Positions 29,561 through 38,107 of a DNA stretch of 64,000 nucleotides are shown here, piece after piece. Every line of letters begins with the position of its first letter. Within the stretch, counting starts at the first letter, position 1. The translations under genes were made by a program, and so were the position numbers. Origin of the DNA: Cupriavidus sp. D39 (GTDB lineage: Bacteria > Pseudomonadota > Gammaproteobacteria > Burkholderiales > Burkholderiaceae); contig NZ_JAPNLE010000009.1 of assembly GCF_026627925.1 (NCBI RefSeq), forward strand, positions 1,240,001 to 1,304,000, written 5' to 3'. The notes beneath the pieces are model-generated. The model did no database searches and was not told the origin of the DNA. It saw only the letters and a program-made list of their open reading frames with translations.

Positions 29561-30046
29561 TTAGCTGGCAAGCTCCCACTCACCGTTTGCGTTGCGACAC
29601 GCCCGTGAAGTCTGTTCGTACGACTTTCCTTCCTTCACATAGGTCTCGGTAAATTTCCGGCACGTCTGGGCAGTTGGAGACTTCGTATATCCGCTGAGCG
29701 GTTTGATGGTGCCGGAATTCCCCGTCTTCGCGTTATGCCAGGTCCTTGGCTGGTTGTTCTCGGCAGTCTGCAACGCATGTTTTAACGCGGCCTGGCGCGC
29801 TTCGCGGTCGCGTTCATCCATCTCCCTGCCGATGATGCCGCCAAGCAGCGCACCGGCCATGCCGCCCGCGACAATGGCGCCCGCATTGCCATGGCTGAAG
29901 AGACCACCGAGCGCAGCGCCAGCCCCAGCGCCAATCAGTGCGCCCGACGTGGTCTTGTTCATGCCTGTCGAATCGCCTTGCGCACACCCTACAAGAATCG
30001 CGCTGGTCGCCGCGGCGCAGCCAATTGCTACAGTCAATTTGTTCAT
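29561..30046 (-). CDS. Glycine-zipper outer-membrane lipoprotein
   Basis: A 161-residue protein beginning MNKLTVAIGCAAATSAILVGC, a lipoprotein signal with lipobox LVGC. A glycine-zipper segment (ALIGAGAGAALGGLFSHG and GMAGALLGGIIG) resembles 17-kDa surface antigens and SlyB. A soluble C-terminal part contains two cysteines (AQTCRKF, SRACRNANGEW). It follows the SNase-like gene by 42 bases and is probably co-transcribed. Confidence 0.88.
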   Translation of the reverse strand: MNKLTVAIGCAAATSAILVGCAQGDSTGMNKTTSGALIGAGAGAALGGLFSHGNAGAIVAGGMAGALLGGIIGREMDERDREARQAALKHALQTAENNQPRTWHNAKTGNSGTIKPLSGYTKSPTAQTCRKFTETYVKEGKSYEQTSRACRNANGEWELAS

Positions 30047-30088
30047 TGCATTCTTCCTTCGACAATCAGGCGAGATCGCTCCCAATAA

Positions 30089-30379
30089 CTACATTGCCCA
30101 GACACCGGCTCGAGCGCGTCGTGCCTCCTGCTCGGCAGTGGCATATCGCGCCGGCGCACCGTCCCTTGTGCGAGCCCAGCCGTTTCTAAGGGCGTGCTCA
30201 CCAATGTCTTCTCCATCCGCGAAGCACTGGAAAGCCTTGTCTTTTGCAAAACACTGAAGCTGGTTGCCCTTGCCCTTGAGGTAACGCTGCATAGCCTGGG
30301 CTGGCTTTCCGTCTTCACCGTGTATGGAGGAAAGGTTGACAATCTTTCCCGAGACGATCAGCGCTCCCGAATCGAGCAC
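30089..30379 (-). CDS. SNase-like domain, probably the C-terminus of the upstream kinase
   Basis: The frame reads ALIVSGKIVNLSSIHGEDGK, then DIGEHALRNGWARTRDGAPA and EQEARRARAGVWAM, the end of a staphylococcal-nuclease/thermonuclease fold. Its protein character continues upstream of the ATG into the kinase gene (SNPASRQAKPDLEGNVAQVL). One missing C in the run at 30450-30455 would fuse it to the kinase, placing it in the periplasm after the kinase membrane helix. Catalytic Arg/Asp residues of true nucleases are not evident, so it may only bind. Confidence 0.7.
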   Translation of the reverse strand: MLDSGALIVSGKIVNLSSIHGEDGKPAQAMQRYLKGKGNQLQCFAKDKAFQCFADGEDIGEHALRNGWARTRDGAPARYATAEQEARRARAGVWAM

Positions 30380-31818
30380 TTGGGCGACATTTCCCTCAAG
30401 GTCTGGCTTGGCTTGCCGCGATGCCGGATTGCTACCGTTCGGTCCTGCCGGGGGGACGACGGATTCGCTGGGGCCGGAGGCGTTGGAATCAGAGCGATCG
30501 GTGGCAGGTTGATCGGCTGCTCCTGTACGGGTGGCTCGGGCACGGTAATCTGCTGCGGCACATTTGCAGTCGACGAGGGCGACGCGGGCGAGGGTTGCGG
30601 ATGCCGCGTCAGTGCCATCAAGAGTATGCCCGCACCAATGACCAGGCCGGCGGCAGCCGCGCCGAGGCCGACAACGCGTGACCGCGGGCGCGCTAGCACC
30701 GGATCCGGCTTGATGTTCGTGTTGTAGGTTGGAGGATGCGCAACTGGTCGGGATTGCGATTCGTTTGCAGCCGGCGCAGATGCCGGGGGTGCCGCAGTGC
30801 TCGCAGTGCCCGCAGTGCTTTTAGCGGAATCCACATGGCTGCGCAGTCGGGCGCCTCTGTTCACGCTCGGGTTCGCCATCGTGTTCACGCTCGGGTTCGC
30901 GCTTGTGTTCAAGCCTGTGTTCACGCTCGCGACACGGGTCGCCTGAAGATCGAGCGCGCTGTACGTCTGAAGCACTCCTTCGCGCACGATATCGGGCGCG
31001 TCCGCAAGCAGCGGCGAAGCCCCCAATGCGCGGCCAAAGTCCTCTACCGTGTAGAACCGCTCCTCAGGCACCTTGGCAAGCGCCCGCATCAGTGCGTTTT
31101 CGACGCCGGGATCGAGGTCCGGACACAATGCGGCCAGAGGGGGCGGTACCGTCTCCACCTGCGCGCGGATCAGCTCATAGTCGCTGGTCGCGTTGAAAGG
31201 CAGTCGCCCGGATATCAGCTCGTACAGAACCGTCGCAAGGCTATACAGGTCACTGCGGCCGTCGCCCTCGTGGCCGCGCAATTGCTCCGGCGAGGCGTAA
31301 GCCAGTGTGCCGACGACATCGCCTTGTTGCGTGAGGCGTTGCGAGCCCTGAATGCGCGCAATGCCGAAATCCATGATTTTCAGCGTGCCGCTTTCCGTGA
31401 GCATCAGGTTAGACGGCTTGATATCCCGGTGAATCACGCCCATCTTGTGCGCGTAGCGCAAACCCATGACGGCCTGAATGATGACCGCGAGGCTATCCCG
31501 CACGGGAAACCTGCCAATGCGCTGCAGGATTGTCTCAAGCGTGTGGCCGTGAACAAGCTCCATCACCATGCACGTGGTGTCGCCATCCCTGAACAGCGCA
31601 TACAGCGTCGTGATGTTCGGATGATTCAGCTTGGCAAGGCTGGTCGCCTCCGAGCGAAAGCGGTCCAGAAAGCCCTTGTCGAGGCTAAGTTCAGGCCGCA
31701 GGGTCTTGATGGCCACATCACGCTCGAGCTCGGTATCGAAGGCGCCATAGACTTCGCCGATCCCGCCACGCCCTAGCAGGGTGCGAATTTCGTAGTGGCC
31801 TATCTGCCTGACTGACAT
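30358..31818 (-). CDS. Membrane Ser/Thr protein kinase (Hanks type)
   Basis: A 486-residue protein as read. The kinase domain covers residues 8-265: G-loop GRGGIGEVY, K38, catalytic loop HRDIKPSN (D132), DFG at 150-152, and SPEQLRG. A low-complexity linker with NPSVN repeats (296-320) leads to one membrane helix at about 381-404, so the C-terminus is periplasmic. The last 35 residues (PRQDRTVAIRHRGK on) look out of frame. Restoring one C in the 30450-30455 run joins an SNase-like domain, giving about 600 residues. PP2C lies 10 bases upstream. Confidence 0.93.
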   Translation of the reverse strand: MSVRQIGHYEIRTLLGRGGIGEVYGAFDTELERDVAIKTLRPELSLDKGFLDRFRSEATSLAKLNHPNITTLYALFRDGDTTCMVMELVHGHTLETILQRIGRFPVRDSLAVIIQAVMGLRYAHKMGVIHRDIKPSNLMLTESGTLKIMDFGIARIQGSQRLTQQGDVVGTLAYASPEQLRGHEGDGRSDLYSLATVLYELISGRLPFNATSDYELIRAQVETVPPPLAALCPDLDPGVENALMRALAKVPEERFYTVEDFGRALGASPLLADAPDIVREGVLQTYSALDLQATRVASVNTGLNTSANPSVNTMANPSVNRGARLRSHVDSAKSTAGTASTAAPPASAPAANESQSRPVAHPPTYNTNIKPDPVLARPRSRVVGLGAAAAGLVIGAGILLMALTRHPQPSPASPSSTANVPQQITVPEPPVQEQPINLPPIALIPTPPAPANPSSPRQDRTVAIRHRGKPSQTLREMSPKCSIRER

Positions 31819-31828
31819 GGCGAATCCA

Positions 31829-32637
31829 TCAACCCGTTACGTTCGGGGGGACGTTGGTCTCGCGCGTTGAGCGAACTGACGCGCCACGCCTCGTCGGTTG
31901 CCGCTGCAAACTGCAGATGGCGACCGACGCGTTATCCAGCCCTCCTGCCATGCGGGCGAGCTCAATCAGTTTTTGACAGGCGTCGACCGGCTCAAACTGC
32001 ATGATCACCGACGCAATCGTCGCGTCATCGATCTGGTCGCTGATGCCGTCAGTGCATAGCATCAGGACATCGTCATGTTCGAGGGGAAACCCATCCGGTG
32101 AAACGGCTGGCTCATATTCCGGCGCTCCGAGTGCCCGCAGGAGTACATTCTTGTCGGGGTGTCTGTTTGCCTCTTCTGCTGTGAGCAGACCCTCGCGGAA
32201 CATCTCGCCGACCAGGGAGTCGTCTTCAGTCAATTGCCGAAACTCGCGTTGGCGCAGCAGGTAGATCCGGCTATCGCCGATGTGGGCGATATAGGCCAGG
32301 TCGTTGACAATGGCAACCGCGCTACAGGTGGTTCCCATGCCATCGCAGCTCGGCTCGGCGGCGACATGTTCCCCAATAGCCTGATTGGCAACGAAAAATG
32401 CCTTCTTCAGCGCCTCCGTGGGCAGGCCCGGATCGCGGTAATACTCGTGAAGCACCGTGCGCAGCGCAATCCGGCTCGCCACTTCGCCTGCCGCATGCCC
32501 CCCATTCCATCCGCCACCACGGCCAGCGCGCCGGCATGCGCAAACGGATCGTCCTCGCGGGGAATCATGCAGCCAACCGCGTCCTCGTTCTGGCCGCGCA
32601 CGCAACCTACGTCGCTTAGCATCGCGCACCTGACCAT
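31829..32637 (-). pseudogene. PP2C-type Ser/Thr phosphatase, one-base frameshift
   Basis: The N-terminal frame gives SDVGCVRGQNEDAVG and VVADGMGG; the C-terminal frame continues HAAGEVASRIALRTVLHEYY with GDSRIYLL, TEDDSLV, LCTDGISDQ and DNASVAIC. These are the metal-binding motifs of PP2C/Stp phosphatases. The frames join if one C is added to the CCCCCC run at 32498-32503. The product would be about 270 residues and soluble, reversing the action of the adjacent kinase. The start could also be at 32679 or 32622. Confidence 0.85.
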
Positions 32638-32699
32638 AAGGCGGGATTGATCTGCTTTACGAGCCTGGTCGGCGCACATGGCAAGCTTCCCCGTTGGAC

Positions 32700-34418
32700 T
32701 CAGTTAAGGAGCAAATCAAGTCCGTACTTGATCGGGACCGCGAAAGTCACCCGTTCGTCGCCCATCGAGCGGGAATAGGTAAACAGCCCGATCACCTTGC
32801 CGTCGCCGTCGAACACGGGGCCGCCGCTATTGCCATGGCCTGTCGCGGTCACGGTAAGCTGGTAGACATCACCCAGGTCATCGTAAGTCTGGACATTCTT
32901 TTCAGACTTGACCGTGTCGCCGACCTTCGCGATGATGCCTTCCGTGACCGTAGGCTGAGGAATCAGTTCGACGAAATTGGTAATATTGCCGCCTTCACTC
33001 GATTGAACGAGCGCGTGCTTTTCCTCGGATATGCCTGGATAGCCGAGCACTGTCACCCGCTCGCCCACGCGCGGTCGTGTACCCACCGATGCAAGGTTGA
33101 TCGTGGGGAGTTTGCGCGTAGCGTCAATCTTGATTTCCGCCACGTCCGCTTCGGCCGACGCCTTGACAAGACGCGCCTCGATGCTGTCCCGCGTATTGGG
33201 GAAGCGTACCGACAAGCTTTCGTTGCGCCCCTCGAGGAGGGCCAGGGACATGGTACCGAGCGCCATGCCTCCTGGTGCCGCGAAGTTCGGCCTGATCAAC
33301 CTCACCGCGTGGTCGAAATCCCAGCCTTTAAGCTGTCGATAGGCCTTTGGGTTGATTCGCGCCATGGTGATTTCACCCTGGCCGCCCGTCGAGATACGAA
33401 TCAGTATGCCGCCATTCGAGTCGAAGTCCATCCAGCCCGGCACCTTCCATCCTTGCGCGACGTGCTTGTTCGTCAGAATGAAGCCCTGGTCCTTGACCAC
33501 AAAGCCACTGCCACGTCCCCCTACCTCGATCGGAATGCCGCGATGATCGTCGTCGTCGGTCGTCAGCCAGCGCTGGACCGGATTGTTGTCGATCTGGAGA
33601 TAGCAGGGAAGTCGCAGGTTCTCGACGATGCAAATACGCTGATAAATGGGGCGGCCCGTATTCTTGTCAACGATGTGCCAGCGGGCCTCCACGACCACCG
33701 TTGCCTCGCCGAATTCTGCGACGATTGCCTCAGGACTCCTGCCAAACAGAATGCCGAAATGCGCAAATGCGCCGACGACGATGGCTGCAAGCACGGCTGC
33801 GACGCCCGCGCCGATGATCAGCCTGCGCCCGGTGGAGCGCCTTTCCTGATTCATCATCCGCAGCACGGTCTCTTTGCCCACGCGATCATCCGTGGCCGGA
33901 GTCGGCTCCGCGCGGACTGTGTCCGCCGGCGGCTGGCCGCCCCGGGTTTCCTGCATTGCCCCCGTGTGCGCGCTGGCCCGCCCTGTCGCGGGAACAGCGG
34001 AGGCAGGCACAGCCGTGGGAGAGCCCACGCGCGTTTCAGCTAACGCTTTCGCGCTCAAGCGTGTCGGTGCGGGAGCAGGAACGGGCCGAGGTTCCAGATC
34101 GAACGTCAGACGCGGTCCGCCTTCGCCCAGTTCGATGGTGTCACCCGGCTCCAGTAGCGTCTCATCATCGACCCGGCGGCCGTTAAGGAATGTGCCGTTG
34201 CTGCTGCCCAGGTCGACCAGCATGTAGCGGGCCGGATCGTCTTTCTTGATTTGAATGGCAGCATGCTGACGACTCACCAGATCGTCGCGTTGCGGGTCAA
34301 AGACGACGGTGGCGGTCGGATCGCGACCCAGAATCAGTTTATCGAACCGGTCTACCTCGAATTGCTCGATTTGATGGGCCTTCGAGCCGGATAGATGCGT
34401 GATGATGATGCGTCTCAT
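32700..34418 (-). CDS. FHA-domain transmembrane trypsin-like protease
   Basis: A 572-residue protein. An FHA phosphothreonine-binding domain covers residues 28-105 (GR at 31-32, SRQH 49-52, SSNGT 72-76). A Pro/Ala-rich linker follows, then one membrane helix (about 199-222). The periplasmic trypsin-like domain has H319 (LTNKHVA), D425 (EADVAEIK) and S531 (GHGNSGGPVF). FHA inside and protease outside suggest that phosphorylation by the neighbouring kinase controls proteolysis across the membrane. It is the first gene of the island. Confidence 0.92.
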   Translation of the reverse strand: MRRIIITHLSGSKAHQIEQFEVDRFDKLILGRDPTATVVFDPQRDDLVSRQHAAIQIKKDDPARYMLVDLGSSNGTFLNGRRVDDETLLEPGDTIELGEGGPRLTFDLEPRPVPAPAPTRLSAKALAETRVGSPTAVPASAVPATGRASAHTGAMQETRGGQPPADTVRAEPTPATDDRVGKETVLRMMNQERRSTGRRLIIGAGVAAVLAAIVVGAFAHFGILFGRSPEAIVAEFGEATVVVEARWHIVDKNTGRPIYQRICIVENLRLPCYLQIDNNPVQRWLTTDDDDHRGIPIEVGGRGSGFVVKDQGFILTNKHVAQGWKVPGWMDFDSNGGILIRISTGGQGEITMARINPKAYRQLKGWDFDHAVRLIRPNFAAPGGMALGTMSLALLEGRNESLSVRFPNTRDSIEARLVKASAEADVAEIKIDATRKLPTINLASVGTRPRVGERVTVLGYPGISEEKHALVQSSEGGNITNFVELIPQPTVTEGIIAKVGDTVKSEKNVQTYDDLGDVYQLTVTATGHGNSGGPVFDGDGKVIGLFTYSRSMGDERVTFAVPIKYGLDLLLN

Positions 34419-34995
34419 CCCGGTCTCCCTTATGGTTGCCGGGTGGCTTTTTTAAAGCCATCGATATCGCAGGGCTTGTCGCGGCCGATGCTGCCCCTTG
34501 TCTTTCTTGTCTTATGCGCAAGCGTGGGAACGATCCTCTGTTCAGCAGCCGAAACGCTGTCGCGGGATTGCGCCCGTGCCGACATGACGTGAAGCGACAA
34601 AGCCTCGCCCCGTCCCATCGCAATGGAACGCAGGCGTAACACGGACAAACGCGAGGACCGCCAACGCATTGCGCGCCCCTGAACAGTGCCGGCAGGCGTC
34701 TCGTCTGAGAGCACTGTTGGCAGCCTTCCCCCGGGCACTCGAAATGCGCTTTTTGGCGCTAGATGTGACGCTAAAGTGGTTCTTCTCGAATGAGTATAGG
34801 TAATGCGGAATAGGTTCGCAAAAGTGCGAACCACCCTGGAAAATTACTGCTCGCGAGGTGTAATGGAAGTCTCTTGGCCGTGCTCGGCTATCTTCAGTAC
34901 GGACATTTGGCCGACCTGCTAACGTCCTTGAACCGTGCTCGACGAACACGCAGGTGAGCTCGTCGCCAATGTATAGCACCGCCGCTCCTGCATTT
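34419..34995. other. Intergenic region upstream of the phosphosignalling island
   Basis: The 577 bases hold a promoter-like site (34793-34832) directed at the island, which would give a leader of roughly 370 bases. The remaining open frames do not look like proteins. Confidence 0.45.
34793..34832 (-). promoter_or_regulatory. Sigma-70-like promoter overlapped by an inverted repeat
   Basis: On the minus strand TTGCGA (34821-34816) and TATACT (34798-34793) are separated by exactly 17 bases. The -35 is part of a perfect inverted repeat, GGTTCGCA-N4-TGCGAACC (34813-34832), which looks like an operator. It points toward the FHA-protease gene. Confidence 0.5.
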
Positions 34996-35406
34996 TTACG
35001 GCCGCAGGAGAAACACTGCCGGACTCACGATATCGACGCCATGGAAAGGATGCAGGACCAGCAAATCCGCATCCCCCGTTACGATGACTTCGGCCTCGCC
35101 GTTGAGCGCTACGTGGAGGAACTTGTCATCCTTGGGGTCGCGGCATGCCGCGACCCGATGGCTGATCGGGACAATTCGCGCAACCCCTCCCAGCAACCGC
35201 AGGAAATGCTGGCGATCCGCGATAGAGACATAGCGGTCGAACTTGGGCCTGGCCAGGACTTCAGCCAACTCGCCCAGCGTCTCCTCGGACAACAACAAAA
35301 CGCCTGATGCCAGCGCATGGTCCACCGCCTTTGCCGCCACGCCAGTGGGAACGAGCAATCGGCTGATCAGCGCGTTGGTATCCAGTACCAATCGGCGATC
35401 ATTCAT
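34996..35406 (-). CDS. PIN-domain toxin (COG1569 type)
   Basis: A 136-residue protein with the PIN acidic residues: RLVLDTNALISRLL near the start, then SEETLGELAEVL, DPKDDKFLHVAL and VTGDADLLVL. PIN toxins are metal-dependent RNases. The gene overlaps the upstream antitoxin by 8 bases (11 if the ATG at 35409 is used). Confidence 0.88.
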   Translation of the reverse strand: MNDRRLVLDTNALISRLLVPTGVAAKAVDHALASGVLLLSEETLGELAEVLARPKFDRYVSIADRQHFLRLLGGVARIVPISHRVAACRDPKDDKFLHVALNGEAEVIVTGDADLLVLHPFHGVDIVSPAVFLLRP

Positions 35407-35650
35407 CACTGGCCAGCAGCTCCGCCAGTTTCTCCTCCGTCACGCCTGCCGCGGCAGCCGAGGCCCCGACCACATCGCAAAACCTTTGGAACTCTGCCAC
35501 ATTCAGCTGCGTCAAGCGCTGATATTCCTGCATGGACATGACCACGGCAACGTCTCGCTTCTGTCGCTGAATCACGATCGGTTCGCGAGCTGCCGCTTCG
35601 ATCACACTAGCAAGGGCCTGCTTGGCTTCGCTCGCTGTTACGGTTCGCAT
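35399..35650 (-). CDS. Antitoxin, Phd/YefM family
   Basis: An 83-residue protein starting MRTVTASEAKQALASVIEAA, with EPIVIQRQKRDVAVVMSMQE, the Phd/YefM DNA-binding fold. The C-terminal tail should wrap the PIN toxin. The ATG at 35650 is the family start; an in-frame ATG ten codons earlier lies inside the operator. Confidence 0.88.
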   Translation of the reverse strand: MRTVTASEAKQALASVIEAAAREPIVIQRQKRDVAVVMSMQEYQRLTQLNVAEFQRFCDVVGASAAAAGVTEEKLAELLASDE

Positions 35651-35664
35651 GGGCACCTCCAATC

Positions 35665-35687
35665 TGTACGTTTTGTACAAATTGTAC
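35665..35687 (-). promoter_or_regulatory. Operator of the Phd/PIN operon
   Basis: Two overlapping inverted repeats share one half: TGTAC-N5-GTACA (35665-35679) and GTACAA-A-TTGTAC (35675-35687). They begin 15 bases before the antitoxin start and fit autoregulation by Phd/YefM proteins, which favour GTAC-type half-sites. Confidence 0.65.
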
Positions 35688-35825
35688 TCTCAACTACCAT
35701 CGCTACCGATCAAAATCAACAGGTATGAAAAAAGCCTGCGGACTCGTGGCTTAGCGCTTTCAGCCCTGAGGGCGCCCTGAACACTTGAAAATGCCTTAAA
35801 AGTTACTCACAAGCGCTTCGGGCAT

Positions 35826-36299
35826 TTAAGCGTGGCTCGCCGGCCGCTTCCGCCCGGCAAAATCATGTGTCGGAGCCGTTCGCTTCGAGCGACGGCTCTT
35901 TGCTGCGACAGGCGCCGACGATTCGAATTGGTCGACCTTGAAGCACCGCCCCGCCGCCCATTCAGCCTGAAGCGCGTCGCGTATCTGGTGCAGTTCCGCG
36001 CACTGCCCGTCCAGCTTCGCGCGAAGTTCGTCGATCTCGCGCAAGCGTTGGTCGATTCGCTCCAGCAGCCCCTCCTTCGAGAAGCCTTTCATTGCCTCGA
36101 CCGCAGCGCGCATCTCCTCAAGCGAGAAACCGAGCCGCCGCGCCAGTTGAATCTGCCTCAGCCGTTCCGCTGCGGCGTCGTCGTAGATACGGTAGCCATT
36201 CGGGCCACGGCCTGCCTTGGGAAACAGCCCGCTCTGTTCGTAAAAGCGGATCGCGGACGTCGTCATGCCGGTGCGCGCCGCGAGTTCGCCGATCTTCAT
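35826..36299 (-). CDS. MerR-family regulator
   Basis: A 157-residue protein. MKIGELAARTGMTTSAIRFY at the start is the MerR winged helix-turn-helix, followed by the dimerisation coil (residues 80-115) and a basic C-terminal tail. No conserved metal-binding cysteine cluster is present, so a small-molecule ligand is likely. It diverges from the flavin oxidoreductase gene, whose promoter has the 19-bp spacer typical of MerR targets. Confidence 0.9.
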   Translation of the reverse strand: MKIGELAARTGMTTSAIRFYEQSGLFPKAGRGPNGYRIYDDAAAERLRQIQLARRLGFSLEEMRAAVEAMKGFSKEGLLERIDQRLREIDELRAKLDGQCAELHQIRDALQAEWAAGRCFKVDQFESSAPVAAKSRRSKRTAPTHDFAGRKRPASHA

Positions 36300-36304
36300 C
36301 GTGC

Positions 36305-36335
36305 TTGACCTTAAAGTGGGCTTGAAAGTTAGTAT
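36305..36335 (+). promoter_or_regulatory. MerR-type promoter with 19-bp spacer
   Basis: TTGACC (36305-36310) and TAGTAT (36330-36335) are separated by 19 bases, the overlong spacer that MerR proteins correct by distortion. The spacer holds an imperfect dyad (CTTAAAGT-GGG-CTTGAAAG). It drives the flavin oxidoreductase gene at 36368. Confidence 0.75.
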
Positions 36336-36367
36336 AGGCGCATCGTACCCGCCGAACAGGTTATCCG

Positions 36368-37603
36368 ATGACAACTACGCTTTTCACTCCGCTGACGCTG
36401 CCCAACGGCAGCGCCCTGCCCAACCGCATCGCGAAAGCCGCGATGGAGGAAAACCTCGCCGACGCAGGTCAATTGCCCGGCGCGGCACTGTGGCGTCTCT
36501 ATGCCGCCTGGGGTGCCGGCGGTGCGGGTCTGCTGATCACCGGCAACGTGATGATCGACGGAAGAGCGCTGACCGGTCCCGGCGGCGTCGTGCTGGAGCG
36601 GAACACGCCACTCGAACCGTTCAAGCGGTGGGCGGCCGCCGCTCGCCAGCATGGCGCCCGGATATGGATGCAGATCAATCATCCGGGCCGCCAGGTTCTT
36701 GCAGCGCTGGGTCACCAGGCGTGGGCACCGTCCGCCGTTGCGCTCGACCTCGGCCGGCACAGCAAATTGTTCGCCGAACCGCGCGCGATGACGACGGCCA
36801 AGATTCACGAGGTCATCGAGCGCTTCGCCGACACGGCCGCGGCGGCCGAAACGGCCGGATTCGACGGGGTGCAGATCCACGCGGCACACGGCTACCTGAT
36901 TTCGCAGTTCCTGTCGCCGCTGACCAATCGGCGCAACGACGAATGGGGCGGCTCGCTGGAAAACCGGGCCAGACTTCTGCTGTCCGTCGTGCGTGCGGTA
37001 CGTGCGCGAGTTCGGTCCGGATTCTGCGTCGCGGTCAAACTCAATTCCGCCGACTTCCAGCGGGGCGGATTCTCCGAGGACGAAGCCCGGCAAATCGTGC
37101 TGTGGCTCAACGACCAGGCCGTTGACCTCGTCGAACTGTCCGGCGGAAGCTACGAGAGCCCGGCGATGCAAGGCCGCACCGCGGACGGCCGCTCGCTGGC
37201 CCGCGAAGCGTATTTCCTGACGTTCGCCAGCGACGTTGCCGCCATCGCGGCGATGCCGGTGATGACGACAGGCGGCATTCGCCGGCAGTCGATCGCGGAA
37301 GCGGTACTGCACGAAGGTGTCGACGTCGCCGGGATGGCGAGCGCGCTGGCGTCCGTACCGGACCTACCGAATCGCTGGCGCGACGGTCAGGCTGTAGACG
37401 CATCGATCATCCAGGTCCGATGGCAGGACAAGGCAGCTGCCGGACTCGCGACGATGGCGCTCGTCAAGCGTCGCTTGCGCGCGATCGCCGCAGGCGGGCA
37501 CCCGCGGCGCTGTTACTCGCCGGTCTACAGTCTCGTGCTCGACCAGATCCGGACGCGCAAATTGACGCGGCGTTACCGTGAGTGGAACGACACTCGTATC
37601 TGA
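36368..37603 (+). CDS. NADH:flavin oxidoreductase, Old Yellow Enzyme family
   Basis: A 411-residue TIM-barrel flavoprotein. MQINHPGRQV, QIHAAHGYLISQFLSPLTN and RRNDEWGGSLENRAR are the FMN/substrate motifs of the OYE (2,4-dienoyl-CoA reductase-like) branch. The iron-sulfur and second Rossmann domains of the long forms are absent. It probably reduces an activated alkene or an electrophile, fitting control by the divergent MerR regulator. Confidence 0.92.
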   Translation: MTTTLFTPLTLPNGSALPNRIAKAAMEENLADAGQLPGAALWRLYAAWGAGGAGLLITGNVMIDGRALTGPGGVVLERNTPLEPFKRWAAAARQHGARIWMQINHPGRQVLAALGHQAWAPSAVALDLGRHSKLFAEPRAMTTAKIHEVIERFADTAAAAETAGFDGVQIHAAHGYLISQFLSPLTNRRNDEWGGSLENRARLLLSVVRAVRARVRSGFCVAVKLNSADFQRGGFSEDEARQIVLWLNDQAVDLVELSGGSYESPAMQGRTADGRSLAREAYFLTFASDVAAIAAMPVMTTGGIRRQSIAEAVLHEGVDVAGMASALASVPDLPNRWRDGQAVDASIIQVRWQDKAAAGLATMALVKRRLRAIAAGGHPRRCYSPVYSLVLDQIRTRKLTRRYREWNDTRI

Positions 37604-38107
37604 GCATCGCATTGGCGGCGAAACTCGAACTCGCTCAACCATCGACCCGCGCCGAGCAATGTCACCCTCGCCCACCATTCAAGTCATCAAATGGGATGCC
37701 ACCTCAGCGGCGTCCCGCTCGTTTCCGGCTCACCGCTGTCACCAGGCCATGGTGAACAGGTGCAGAAGAATCAGCCATGCAGATTCCAGCTTCGTGGGCG
37801 CGTAAAGCGCATTTGGGATGCCGAAGGGGTAGCGCTGCGGACCCAGCGCCGTTCACGCTGCGGCAGGCTCGAAAAAGCTCGCCTTTGGCTAGATGGCCCA
37901 CTGGAGCCCGAGGGGCGTGTCATGGGGCCAGGCTCGCCAGTTATTCCTCGACATTTGAAGCGCACGGTTACCCCAAACTGGAAGAAAACACGCCGCTCAA
38001 CAAATAGCCTCCGCGTAGCATGAATCGGCGATCATCATCTAACGGCCCACCCCGGGCCCGCTCCTGCGCCACCGCGCCTGCGGGCGCGACGTATTTGCTG
38101 TGGCGGC
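37604..38107. other. Intergenic region between convergent genes
   Basis: About 500 bases between the convergent OYE and patatin genes. I see no intact gene, no clear terminator and no repeat; the open frames are short and unlike proteins. Confidence 0.4.

Noticed and set aside
30859..30935. Repeat-rich DNA (GTTCACGCTCGGGTTCGC units) as a CRISPR or mobile repeat
   Set aside because: The units are short and contiguous and encode the NPSVN-type linker of the kinase, so they are coding repeats.
28060..34418. Type VI secretion post-translational control locus
   Set aside because: Kinase, phosphatase and FHA proteins occur there, but no Tss/Tag structural gene is in the window, and FHA here is fused to a protease.
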